From the NCBI GenBank assembly GCA_021399445.1, contig JAJTUQ010000009.1:141501-205500 (forward strand): a DNA stretch of 64,000 bases, read 5' to 3'. How positions within the stretch are numbered: the stretch's first letter is position 1; each line of letters begins with the position of its first letter. Of this stretch, positions 34,790 through 44,879 are shown piece by piece. The translations under genes and the position numbers were made by a program. This stretch comes from Xylogone sp. PMI_703 (Eukaryota > Ascomycota > Leotiomycetes). Below the pieces are notes generated by a model that saw only the letters and a program-made list of their open reading frames with translations, made no database searches and was not told where the DNA came from.

Positions 34790-35170
34790 ATGCCTTTTTC
34801 CTACCAAACAATGAAGCAATTTCTGTTTGTCTCTGCGCTACTATTCGCGCCTTTGGTTCAATCTAATACGCTTATTCTCAATAGATATGTTGGTTTGGGT
34901 TGTACGAACGAATACTTGGTAGTAGAAACCAATTTTGCTCCTGGACAGGGAAATGACATCGTGGTTGGGCCGTGGCCAAACGGAAAAACCGCAGACTCAT
35001 ATCAGGTGGTCCAATTTGATGGTGCATTGGGAGTTTATGCGTGCCAGCAAGGCGCTCCTTGTGTTGCGGATGAAATAATTACAATACCGAATAATCCAGG
35101 CGCATGCGTTAATATGCCAGACAAGTTTAAATCTGACAAGATATTGCTTAACGCCGGGCAATTTCAGTAG
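34790..35170 (+). CDS. Small secreted cysteine-containing protein
   Basis: A single open frame of 126 residues from ATG 34790. An alternative start at 34811 gives the better signal peptide (MKQFLFVSALLFAPLVQS). The mature part has four Cys (residues 38, 85, 91, 106 from the first Met), enough for two disulphides, and no known domain that I recognise. Small, secreted, Cys-containing proteins in transposon-rich regions are often effector candidates in plant- or insect-associated fungi; that is context only. The nearest neighbours are a dead hAT element and, 1 kb on, a DAHP synthase. No RIP damage is seen. Confidence 0.65.
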   Translation: MPFSYQTMKQFLFVSALLFAPLVQSNTLILNRYVGLGCTNEYLVVETNFAPGQGNDIVVGPWPNGKTADSYQVVQFDGALGVYACQQGAPCVADEIITIPNNPGACVNMPDKFKSDKILLNAGQFQ

Positions 35171-36195
35171 GACCTAGTGTGGCATCTATAGTAAAGGGAT
35201 ACTTGTAGAATAAGACTCTATATACAAGCAGGTTAGGGTGCTGCCAGAGATGGGCCAAATGGCCAGGTTCCTGTTGTTGACCCAAGCACCGATATTACGG
35301 CTATACTATCATTATTGCTACTGAAGTAAAGCAAAACATCACGACTATAAAGCTGTCACGGCGGGCCAAGGGTTTGTAGAATTCGTATAGTATTTTCATT
35401 ATAGCATAAACAATCTTCGTTTTGATAGAAATTTTATGGCAATTTGCATCTTCGAACCGAGAAAAGTGGCGAGAAGTCTTATCAGCCAGCCCCTTGGGAG
35501 GCTGATGAGCAGTTATCCATCCACCAAACCCGACTTCCTACTCCACTTCCTCAAGAACTACAGTCCTATCATACAAGCTAAGACAAACACGAACTTCTGA
35601 GCTGTGCAACATAGAACTGCTTACTCCGTAGTTAGAGAACTTAACCCACCAACCTAAACCCAGTTACCTTCTCTAAACAGGCAAACCCAGCCCCCTTGGC
35701 CAAAATTCTGACCGCAGTAGTTTGACACTGAAGATTAAAGCACGCTTTAAGCACGCAATCTGCACACTGCCTAAACCTATCAAGCAAAACGCTCTCTGAC
35801 AGCTTCTCAACAACCATCCTTCTGGAACATAAGATATCAATATTTATGAGCAGATGACCTGCCACTTCTGGAATACCCCTTACAAAGGCCAGTTCTGGGC
35901 GTCAGACGGGCCGAATAGTACCTAGGTAGGATACCTCACTAAGCCACGCTCCCTTAAAGGAAGGTGTCTCATATCAGCCATTACTACAGTAGTAATGATC
36001 TGCTAATCCTTAGTCGTGGTAAATTATGCTCGTATTTTCGCGTTTTAGTACCTGTATCCACTTTCATATCTTGATTATTAACAAAAATACATGGGCTATA
36101 GTTGTACGAAGAGACGTTAGTACCGGAAGTTGGCGGCGATTTATTAGCTGAATCCAATTTGTATTGGGAACGTGGGCTGGTTGGGTGCCTGAGGT
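35171..36195. other. Intergenic; no gene recognised
   Basis: A 74-codon minus-strand stretch (35641-35865) is Cys-rich but unrecognised. 35900-36195 should hold the missing first exon or promoter of the DAHP synthase gene; no ATG here joins it plainly. Confidence 0.4.
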
Positions 36196-37662
36196 GTGTA
36201 CGGTATCGGCATACGTAACAGGGGTTATTTCACAGATTTGTATCAACGAAACCTATTGCACGTAATATTGGTAGATTCTGAGCATCGCATACAGTTGACC
36301 TGGTCGCCCGGCTCGTGGACATCAAAAGCAAATCCGTATCCCATTGTTTACGATGATGAAACGGCGGCAAAAGCTGTGATCAGTGGGCTTACAGAACTTC
36401 CTCCTCTTGTTACCTTGGCTGAAATCTCTGTTTTGAAAGATCAATTAAAGGATGTTGCCCAAGGAATAGCATTCGTGCTACAGGCCGGCGACTGTGCGGA
36501 GCTGTTCGAATACTGTAACGAGGTGTCTATAACGGAGCGTATTGCGCTGCTAATACGATTGGGCACTATCCTGGTTGGGCGCATGGCAGGCCAATACGGC
36601 AAGCCGCGGAATAGCTTGACGGAAACGATCAATGGCGCGGAGACCCTTAAGTTTTACGGCGATATCATCAACGATACAGAGGTCAACAAGAGGCAGCCAG
36701 ACCCGACAAGGATGCGCAAGTCATATGCGAGATCAAGCATTACCATAAGCCACATGCGCAGCATTCTGACCTTTGACACCGAGAAATTGCACGAAATCCT
36801 GTGCTCCCCAATTCGACTTCACATTCGACGGGCCCAACGGAATGGATATAATAGGATTCTCAAGCGCATCGACGGGGCACTGACGACTCATAAGTGCCCT
36901 GCGGGGCCTCTTCCTCCAGTCTTCACCAGCCACGAAGCGCTTTTCCTCCATTATGAGCAAGCCGTGACAAAAATGGAAGGAGTACGGCTTGGAGATCCGG
37001 CGCCTCTGAAGCATCGTGACCGCCGTGACAACAAGTTTTGCGATGTCATCCACTATAATGGATCCGCACATTTCGTTTGGATTGGGGACAAGACTCGACA
37101 GTTGGATGGCGCACATGTCGAATACTGCCGTGGCTTAAAGAATCCCGTTGGCGTTAAACTAGGGCCGTCTATGAATCCGAAGGAGCTTTCGAACCTGCTT
37201 GACGTGCTCAATCCAGACCTGGAGGTTGGTAAAGTGACGTTGATAACTAGGCTAGGAGCCGATAGAGTATCGCAAAGATTACCCTCTTTGACTCGCGCGG
37301 TCCAGCAAAGCAATCACTCAGTGGCGTGGCAATGCGATCCGATGCATGGTAACACGAGGACAAGTGCAAAGGGCCTCAGAACAAGATCCTTCTCGGCTAT
37401 CTTGTCAGAGCTTGTGTCGACAATTGAGATCCATGCTTCTCATGGATCCCAGCTTGGTGGCATTCATCTGGAAACGACGAGTGATGAGGTGGTAGAGTGC
37501 GTCGGTGGTCCAGAGGGATGGGGGGATAGCGACCTGGGTTCTGCATATAAAACGCGGTGCGACCCAAGGCTCAATAGCACACAGGCACAGGCACTTATTG
37601 GTATCGCTGCTGAAAGATTCTGCTTGATGAACGAGAACGCAAAGTTAGCTTCGAAAATCTGA
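36196..37662 (+). CDS. Class II DAHP synthase
   Basis: 3-Deoxy-D-arabino-heptulosonate 7-phosphate synthase condenses PEP with erythrose 4-phosphate, the first step of the shikimate pathway. The frame is open from 36196 to TGA at 37660-37662. Family motifs run in order: TWSPGSWTSK, LPPLVTLAEI, QAGDCAELFEYC (metal Cys), RMAGQYGKPRNS (PEP site), FTSHEALFLHYEQA, WIGDKTRQLDGAHVEY, GVKLGPSMNP, DPMHGNT (metal His), GGIHLETT (metal Glu) and CDPRLNSTQAQ (metal Asp). All four metal ligands are present, so it should be active. No in-frame Met precedes the conserved start; a first exon must lie upstream, possibly joined at the CATACAG before 36295. It may be a second, pathway-specific copy. Confidence 0.87.
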   Translation: MYGIGIRNRGYFTDLYQRNLLHVILVDSEHRIQLTWSPGSWTSKANPYPIVYDDETAAKAVISGLTELPPLVTLAEISVLKDQLKDVAQGIAFVLQAGDCAELFEYCNEVSITERIALLIRLGTILVGRMAGQYGKPRNSLTETINGAETLKFYGDIINDTEVNKRQPDPTRMRKSYARSSITISHMRSILTFDTEKLHEILCSPIRLHIRRAQRNGYNRILKRIDGALTTHKCPAGPLPPVFTSHEALFLHYEQAVTKMEGVRLGDPAPLKHRDRRDNKFCDVIHYNGSAHFVWIGDKTRQLDGAHVEYCRGLKNPVGVKLGPSMNPKELSNLLDVLNPDLEVGKVTLITRLGADRVSQRLPSLTRAVQQSNHSVAWQCDPMHGNTRTSAKGLRTRSFSAILSELVSTIEIHASHGSQLGGIHLETTSDEVVECVGGPEGWGDSDLGSAYKTRCDPRLNSTQAQALIGIAAERFCLMNENAKLASKI

Positions 37663-39382
37663 AAGTCAGCTAACGGAGCTTGGGCAGGGCACTTATCTTT
37701 TATGAACGAGTACAGTATCTACAGTTATTGTCTTTTGCATGTGTCTTCTGTTGCTGCTGTACGACGACGACGACGACGATGATGATGATCATTTACGCCC
37801 AGGATAGGGCGAAGCCCATAGGCAGCTGTCGAAAATGCGCTAAGCATAATCTAGCAACGTCCAAACTCGGTACTGAGCCCTATACAGCAATACCCGCAAC
37901 AATCCAAATACTGTTCTCTAAAATACATTCTCTGATCCGTAATACTTGTCCGTCACCTATCCTATCCCCATTCTATAGCCCGTAGTCCGTAGACAACCAA
38001 GACCTCTCTCTTGCACCCAATAATTCTCCACAAATGTCGAGTCGATGCAAAGTAAATCATCCGATAATAGACCGAAAGAGCTAACCACCCAGAGGCCGGC
38101 AACTGCATGCGGTGGTAGAGGGGTTTGTGTTGGATTGAAATAAGTTAAGAGACGAGAACATTTGACGATAGTCGAAACTCTACAAGCTTTAATTGCCGCG
38201 TAGTCCAGCGATCCGAAATAATTGTAGTAACTGCGCCACGTACAAAGGTGCCGAGCGCTGAATGTAGAAGAGCAGGTGAAGGAATCCCGGGCGCCGACTT
38301 CACACTTCGCCAACCTACTTTCTTCTCTCCCGGAGCATCAATGCGAAGAGCCTCGAGACCTAACCTTTTATCCTCCTTGCCGATTCTTCCATCCACGCCT
38401 CCACTACAGACACAGGCGCCTCGTATTATTGTGATCGAACCGAAGACTCACGTAGCCACACCGCAACGTCGTTGCTCGTTCTCGCACAAAGTCATCGCAA
38501 TCGCTCGACGGGCCGACTCTTCTTAGCTCGGAGAATACGTTCCCAGGTTCCGAGCCTACACCACGGCGATGTGAGAGTCGTCGCAGCCCTATGACCATTC
38601 CAACTGCTTGGAGCGAGAAGAACTCGTCCGTCTCACGCATGCCATCTGTGTTGAAAACCGTGGATCTAACATCGGAGGTGGAAATAAACTACGTGCCAGG
38701 CCTGCCTGCCATGTCATGCTCGTGTCAGATTTTAGTCACTCAACGTGTGGCCCTTGCCCAACCCTGACCGGGGTCGGTCCTTTTTTTCCGACGTTTCTCC
38801 TACACATACATGTCACTGGAGCCCCAGCCACAACCGTAAGCTGGTCGTAAGCTGGTCGTAAGCCCAGCCGTATAGAATTACGGTATTTGATGCAAGTTCC
38901 GATTTGACCAACCGGACCACGGTTCCAAATCACTCGGCCCTCGTGCTGCTCGGGAGGTTTGTAGGGAAGGCCGCCAAATCATGGGTTGTCCATTAGCAAA
39001 GTACGGATATGTTCTAGCCCATACGCCAATTTATTGTAATCAGACATTTAATATTTCTGCCTATATTCGTTCGAATCCGACATTACAAGGCATTTCTAGC
39101 CTAATGGTATTATGTACATTTAGAATTGTATTCGTATGAAATAACCATTCACCGCATCAACTCTTTTCTGCAGAGTTTGGTAATCAATACGGTATCGGAC
39201 ATGCCAAAACATACGTTTTACTTTTCCTTCCTATTTATAATTCACTCATAAAAACTATCAATCACTTTAGGACCTTGTATCTCGGAAGTCCCCCGAAATT
39301 CTTAAATCAGCATTTAAGAGATGGATGTGAGAATCCGGATCTAGAATTGTCTATCAGCACCTTCTCATGAAATAATATCTAG
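37663..39382. other. Intergenic; no gene recognised
   Basis: A trinucleotide run (ACG)n/(ATG)n sits at 37761-37790. 38140-38900 is moderately GC-rich with open frames on both strands, none resembling a known family. The first exon of the capping-enzyme gene may lie near the right edge. Confidence 0.4.
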
Positions 39383-40675
39383 GGTATAATCGAGTTCCGA
39401 TACAAGAGAAAAGATGAGGCGTGGCCAGCAAAATTCAGGGTTGAACCTCTCCTCGAAGCAAGCTTGCAGCGAGATGTTGCTTGGTACCTGTCAAAACAAA
39501 ACGCTAGTCGATTTCCCGGAAGCCAGCCGGTCTCCATGAAGTCATCTCATATTGAATGTTTGCAACAATACGAGTAAGTCATCTCAATTATAGCTCACGA
39601 GCTTGATCCAGCTAGTCAAATTTTAACAGCCACTTTAAAGAATCCTAGGCTAACTCGTGTCGTATCTCCAACTAGTTACTATATATCAGAGAAATCGGAC
39701 GGCCGTAGATTCCTCCTATATTTGACCTGTGCGATCACTGGATCACCCGAACTCTACCTAGTTAATCGGAGAAATGAGTACTATTTGGTCAATGACGAAT
39801 CATTTCCTGTCTCTATGAGGCAACAGTCTGCATTTCAGGATACACTACTGGATGGTGAGCTGGTAATGGAAATGGAATATTCCATAGAAAACTCCTATAA
39901 CTCCAGCGGCACGAAATTTTTAGTGTTTGACTGTCTTCTACATAATGGGGCATGTTGCATGCATCAGACCCTGCCTATGAGGCTGCAGAAAGCTCACAGC
40001 GCAGTGAAGAACATGGCTCGAAATGATACTATCTCGGCGACTAGCGCCGAAAGGCTTTTCAATGTTGAGCTTAAGGAAATGAAGCCTAGCCGAGAACTGC
40101 AATCCCTTTTCGAAAGAGTTCTTCCTGCTCTAACTCACCCGACTGACGGCATCATTTTTACCCCAGTCCGCTTGCCCTACATAAGCGGAATGAATAAGGC
40201 ACTGCTTAAATGGAAGCCAAGGGATTGTACAACTATAGATTTTCTACTCTCAATTGATAAATCTATAGCGAGGGAGACCATGACCAATACAGATATTAGT
40301 AGACCAGCTGTATCTGCATCCTCAAAAGTGGCGCTAGCTTGGGAGGGGAAAGCGGAGTCTATCTGTCGGGTGCCGAAAATCATACCAAAACTCGATTTGC
40401 TAGTCTACAAGGGAAACGGCGAGTATGAAAATTTTGGAGAGATGAAGATCTCCCCACAAGAGCGGAGGGATTGGAATTTCAGCAAGACAAATATAAATCG
40501 CCAGATAGTGGAATGCGCTCTGAATGCCGATGGAACATGGCAGTTCAAGCGATTTCGAACTGACAAAGCACATGCCAATCACATTAGAACTGCGCTAGAT
40601 GTCATGGAGTGTTTAAAACGAGAGGTATCGATGAGAGATCTTTTAGATGCATGCACAATGAGACGAAAGGCCTAG
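39383..40675 (+). CDS. mRNA guanylyltransferase (capping enzyme), divergent
   Basis: Two visible exons, about 39383-39573 and 39676-40675, separated by a 102-nt intron. The enzyme transfers GMP to the 5' end of nascent mRNA. The nucleotidyltransferase motifs are in order: SEKSDGRR spanning just past the intron (KxDG nucleophile Lys), VNRRNEYYLV (III), LLDGELVME (IIIa), DGIIFTPV (IV), LLKWKPRDCTTIDF (V), and RTDKAHANH (VI) near the C-terminus. The upstream exon has FPGSQPVSMK, also typical. No in-frame ATG is found before it, so a short first exon is missing from my model. Capping enzyme is normally one essential gene; this copy looks divergent (KSDG for KTDG, unusual linker) and lies among transposons, so it may be a paralogue. 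Confidence 0.82.
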
Positions 40676-41056
40676 AAACTGAAATGGCTCTAGGCGTCGA
40701 ATACATCAAATATTAACATTCGTTTATGGGATGTCGTATTTAAAGGCCAAGGGAAAAGTTTCAAGAGAGATGGATGATTTTTTCGGTATTGCAAGTCGCA
40801 ATACCATCAGTGTTGAGTAACTCTGCACAGGGGCATGTATATAGTGTTCCAATCTTAAGCCCTGATCTTCAAAGGTTTCGCAGCTTTATCCTTGACAAGG
40901 ATTATGCGGGTCTCTTTTCATCATGCTTCTGTCGGCTACGTGTAATGCGGCAGTACGCTAGGCTAAATTCACATACACTGCCCCTCGGCCCCCCCCCCCC
41001 CCCCCCAAAAAGATAACTTTCGTTTTGAAGTCCAATCTATCCTACAATGGCTACAT
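40676..41056. other. Intergenic with a poly-C run
   Basis: A run of about 18 C lies at 40989-41006. No gene is recognised. The hAT terminus begins near 41057. Confidence 0.45.
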
Positions 41057-42136
41057 CTCTAGGGATAGGCACAGTTAAGTTACTGTGTACTTTTGGGCTA
41101 ACTGTAACTGTACCTGCAGCTGCAACTTTATAGAAAATTAACTGCATAACTTAACTGTGGTCAAAAAATCGTAACTGTAACTGTAACTTTAACTGGCAGA
41201 CAACAACTGGAAGTTACGCAGTTATTAACTGCGTCCATAAGATAATATTCAGGTAGGTTGGTTTTATCGAAAATTTTGATAAACAGTTGATATACAATCA
41301 TTATTACTGTACGGATGACTATCGTAGAGTTAAATATGGAAACGCGCCATAAAAGACTAAATTATCGAATCCTCAACGACGGCAGCGACGAAGAGGCCTA
41401 CTCAGAAGATCGTATTACCATAGAGGATCTTCCTACCCTCGAACCATTTCTAGAAAACACATCTTTGACTTTCGTAACCGTGGATCCTTCAGAACTGTCA
41501 ATTTCTTCTTCCATTGCTCCTAGTGAATCGATATCACAGATCCAACCTTCCGGTCTTTTGGATGGCGATTTTCTATCCCAGGCTCCTCCGCAGCCACGGA
41601 AAAAGGCTCATCCCGAGTGGAGTTCTTGGCTTTGGAGTATGTTCCGGATCATCCCTCGAGAAAACGAGACCTTTGTCGATTCACGAACGAAAAAGCTAAG
41701 GAAAGAGAAGGATATATATTGCCAGCATCTTGGTTGTAATTGGAGAATTCTGGAATCCAGAAGAGGATTGACCAGCAACTTGGCCTTGCATTTGAGCTCT
41801 AAGCACAATATCACCCGAGAGAATCCCACAGGCCAATCATCCCAACAGTCCTCTCTTTTGTCTTTTGTTAAGCCTAGTACAGTGCAGGCGACATCTCCTC
41901 AAAATGTACAACAGCTTCAAGAAAATGTTTGCCGATGGGGAGTTATCACCATGCAACCTTTTGTAGCTGTCGAGACTCTTTCGTTTCGTAAAATCTTTGA
42001 AGATATTCCCAGTGTTGATCTGCCTTTCCAGTCTGCAACCACCTACAAACGTTATGTGGAGAAGGAATTTGTGAAACATAGAAGACGTCGGTCCTTTGCT
42101 ACCATTAAATTACTCGCACGCGATGTTTTATACTGA
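41057..42136 (+). pseudogene. hAT element: left end and N-terminal transposase, truncated
   Basis: A likely left terminus, TAGGGATAGGC near 41058, is followed by subterminal repeats of AACTGTAACT type (41080-41240). The reading frame starts at ATG 41315, with a BED-type finger (DIYCQHLGCNW ... LALHLSSKHNI) and then QPFVAVETLSFRKIFEDIPSV, a conserved block of fungal hAT transposases. The frame stops making sense at about 42095, where the ~800-bp repeat begins; the RNase H-like catalytic part is absent. Non-functional. Confidence 0.78.
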
Positions 42137-42896
42137 CAAATCTGACAGTCTTAAAGAAGGCAATCTTTATCATAAACTTGACTTGAGGCAGGAGACATCA
42201 CATGATTAACTTGCTGTCAGAACAATTGCGGTTGCGCATACGGACCGTAAATACAATCTCGATAACTATAGCCTCAATAGGCATAGTCAGGAGAACCCTG
42301 CTATACGAGGCAGTTCAATTCGGTACCCCATGGTCTAATTACTACTATAAATTGTAGCATAATTGAACCATAGGATAGTTAATTTAATTAATGAAGAGTG
42401 TTTACTATTTCAATAGAATATTAAAATACCTTTTGTTTAATGCTAGTACTTAGTGTTTGGGAATCTCCAATAGTACCACAAAAGATATAACTTAATAACA
42501 ACCTACGTATTTACTGATATAGTTCGGCGATCAGGCTACCTTAGCCCTGGATGTAGTATAGTTTTGAATTACAGTTGTGTATAACACAAATTCCACCCAG
42601 TAACTATAGTCTCATTTAGGTATAACCAGGAGAACCTTTGTTACATGAGCTAATTTATTTTGTTACATCACTGTTTAAACTTCACTACTGTATTATATTA
42701 TCTCCAATTTACCGGAACTGGACTAATATGTTATACGGTAATTGTACACTAAGATAGTTAATCCAATTAGTTCCTTGGATATTACTGTAGTCTGACTTAG
42801 GTTCCGAGAAGATCTTGCTTAGAGTATGAGTATATCTGAGGTAATATAATTAGATTAATTTTTTTTGGGAATCAGCTACCCTCAAATTGGCAAGTG
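42093..42896 (+). repeat. ~800-bp dispersed repeat (copy 2)
   Basis: Matches 31819-32619 along its length with scattered transitions. It carries the Mutator right-end segment at 42348-42535, here more decayed (GTTCGGCGATCAGGCTACC). It truncates the hAT frame on its left. Confidence 0.8.
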
Positions 42897-42993
42897 AATA
42901 AGTATTAGCCGTTTTAATATCTTGGCAGTGTAGCCATTCACACATCAAGTAAAGTCTGGAGGGGTAATCTGACCGAAATTAGCTCAGAATATT

Positions 42994-43902
42994 ATGTGTG
43001 GGGGCGACTATGTCAATGACCCCTTCCAGCCCGTCGAAAGCAAAGCGCCCGACAGCCTGGTGGATGTGCTCCTCGCCCGGGCTGTAGATATTCCAGCCAC
43101 CGACAGCAGGGGGGAGAAGTGCGATACATCATCTCCTACAAGCACACGATCCCGTCACCAAGCAAGGACGCCCGCCTATCATCCGTAAGTCGCTGAATCT
43201 CATCTCATCACACTCTCCATCGCTTGTCGATCAACCTGACAACCCCCCTACATATTGCTCTGCAGCGCATCAGCCGTTATCCCATCCACGATCGCTATAT
43301 GAATTTAACCGATCTCGAAGGGGCTATTGATGCGTTACTCGCTGCAGGTGCCGATCCTTCCGCTTGAGATGGTCGCAGCAACACCGCGCTACACTACCTT
43401 GCTGCGGAGGGACTAGCGGAAGTGTAGCGCTCGGAAAGCACACAGAGGTTGTTCCGGACGTTTGTGGCATCTGGACTTTTGTGGCATCTGGACTTGACGT
43501 TAATTGGCGTAATCACGAGGGATGTACAGCGCTAGAGCATATATATATATATATATATTGCTACTCAACGACGATGGAGCACGTACTGTCCGCCGACAAC
43601 TAGAATATGGATACTTAGAGCAAACACCATACAAGGAAGTTGTACGCCGGAATGAAGATGTTGATGCCGAGGTATTCCGGATGTTTAAAGAGGGAGACAT
43701 ACAGTAGACGATGAGATGTGGAAATAAGAGAACACTATGCCACGTAGTAGCTGGGCGGAAAACGCCAAAGACGGCTTCGAGATTTGTGTTTCTCCTAAAG
43801 AAGGGTGTTGATCCATTAGTGAAGGATGCAGGTAGAAGGACAACGCTAGATGTAGGGCTGCTTGTGAGAATCAAGACATATAAGAAGCCTAGAACAGTGT
43901 GA
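42994..43902 (+). pseudogene. Ankyrin-repeat protein, C-terminal half, broken
   Basis: Reads as ankyrin repeats across several frames: LVDVLLARAVDIPATDSRGEKC, then LEGAIDALLAAGADPSA-stop-DGRSNTALHYLAAEGLAEV-stop, VNWRNHEGCTALE, and CGNKRTLCHVVAGRKTPKTASRF with FLLKKGVDPLVKDAGRRTTLDVG. Damage includes a TGA where Arg is expected, a TAG where Trp is likely, and a 17-bp tandem duplication at 43461-43494 that shifts the frame. An (AT)n run lies at 43539-43558. The matching N-terminal half appears to be on the opposite strand at 44140-44879. Ankyrin repeats mediate protein contacts; the original role is unknown. Confidence 0.7.
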
Positions 43903-44139
43903 GAAGGAACTCCTAAGATCAAACACTTTGTCAAGTCACACTAATAATGCTTTACCATCTCATAACTTCATGGTCAAAGTCATTGGTTTTGATAGCCTGA
44001 GCCTAAAAGCTGCTAACCTTGTAAGGTCAATGCCCGGTTGTCTTCAATTTGTCTTGGCATGTCATCTGAAAAATTGATATACACTTTTAACTATATCTTG
44101 TTTCTTAATGTCTCATGTGATATCTGCCAGTGTGCCATT

Positions 44140-44879
44140 AATGGTAACGTCGGCTCCGAGAGCGCTACAGCATGTAGAGAGTAAAAGCGTGTGACCTTGT
44201 GGGTCGCAGTAGTTCAGATCCAGAGCAAAGTTCGGATGTTCGAATACTGGTTGAACCAGGTACCCGTCCTCCAAAATGGCATGGATGACGCTACGTTGGC
44301 CATATTAAAGGCGGGCCTCGGTTCCATCTTCTAGTTTGTCTTCATCTTGTCCGTCTGTAGTGGCCAGCTGAGGCATATTCTTAGGTGGAAAGAAGGATAG
44401 GGCTATTTGTAGACGGTAGAATGGCTAACGGAATAACACATACGGGTCTGCTTTATGGTTAAGTAGTGCTGTCATTAAACTCCTTTGTGTAACTCTTTGC
44501 TTAGAGTTATACGATGAGAGTGATACAGTATGGTATAAGGCATATTACTCTTGCTCATCTGAACTCTCGATCGAGAACTCTGGAATTGAATCACGGGTTA
44601 CCCAGTCTTCGTTTACGCCAGAAGTAATACTACCTGCGCCCTCCAGACACGAGTTTGGGTGAAGTCCGGCGGCAAGCAATAGATTCAGGGTATCGATAGC
44701 ACGGCTCTGTATGACAGCAAACATAGCTCCGGTTCTCGCGGGTACTCCTTCCGCCAGTAACTGTTTAACATGTTCTGAATCTCCGATAGTACATACTAAG
44801 AGATCATCGTGATCGTAAAGCGCGAAATAATCTACGTCATCATCCGAGGTTCAACTCCCTGAGGGACTTTGAGTCATGA
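44140..44879 (-). pseudogene. Ankyrin-repeat protein, N-terminal half, inverted
   Basis: On the minus strand from ATG near 44877: DYFALYDHDDLLVCTIGDSEHVKQLLAEGV and AIDTLNLLLAAGLHPNS (two repeats), then after a gap VIHAILEDGYLVQPVFEHPN, LNYCDPQGHTLLLS and ALGADVTINGT. An early TGA and later stops show that it is dead. Style and repeat spacing match the plus-strand fragment at 42994-43902, so the two may be halves of one gene separated by an inversion. Confidence 0.6.
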
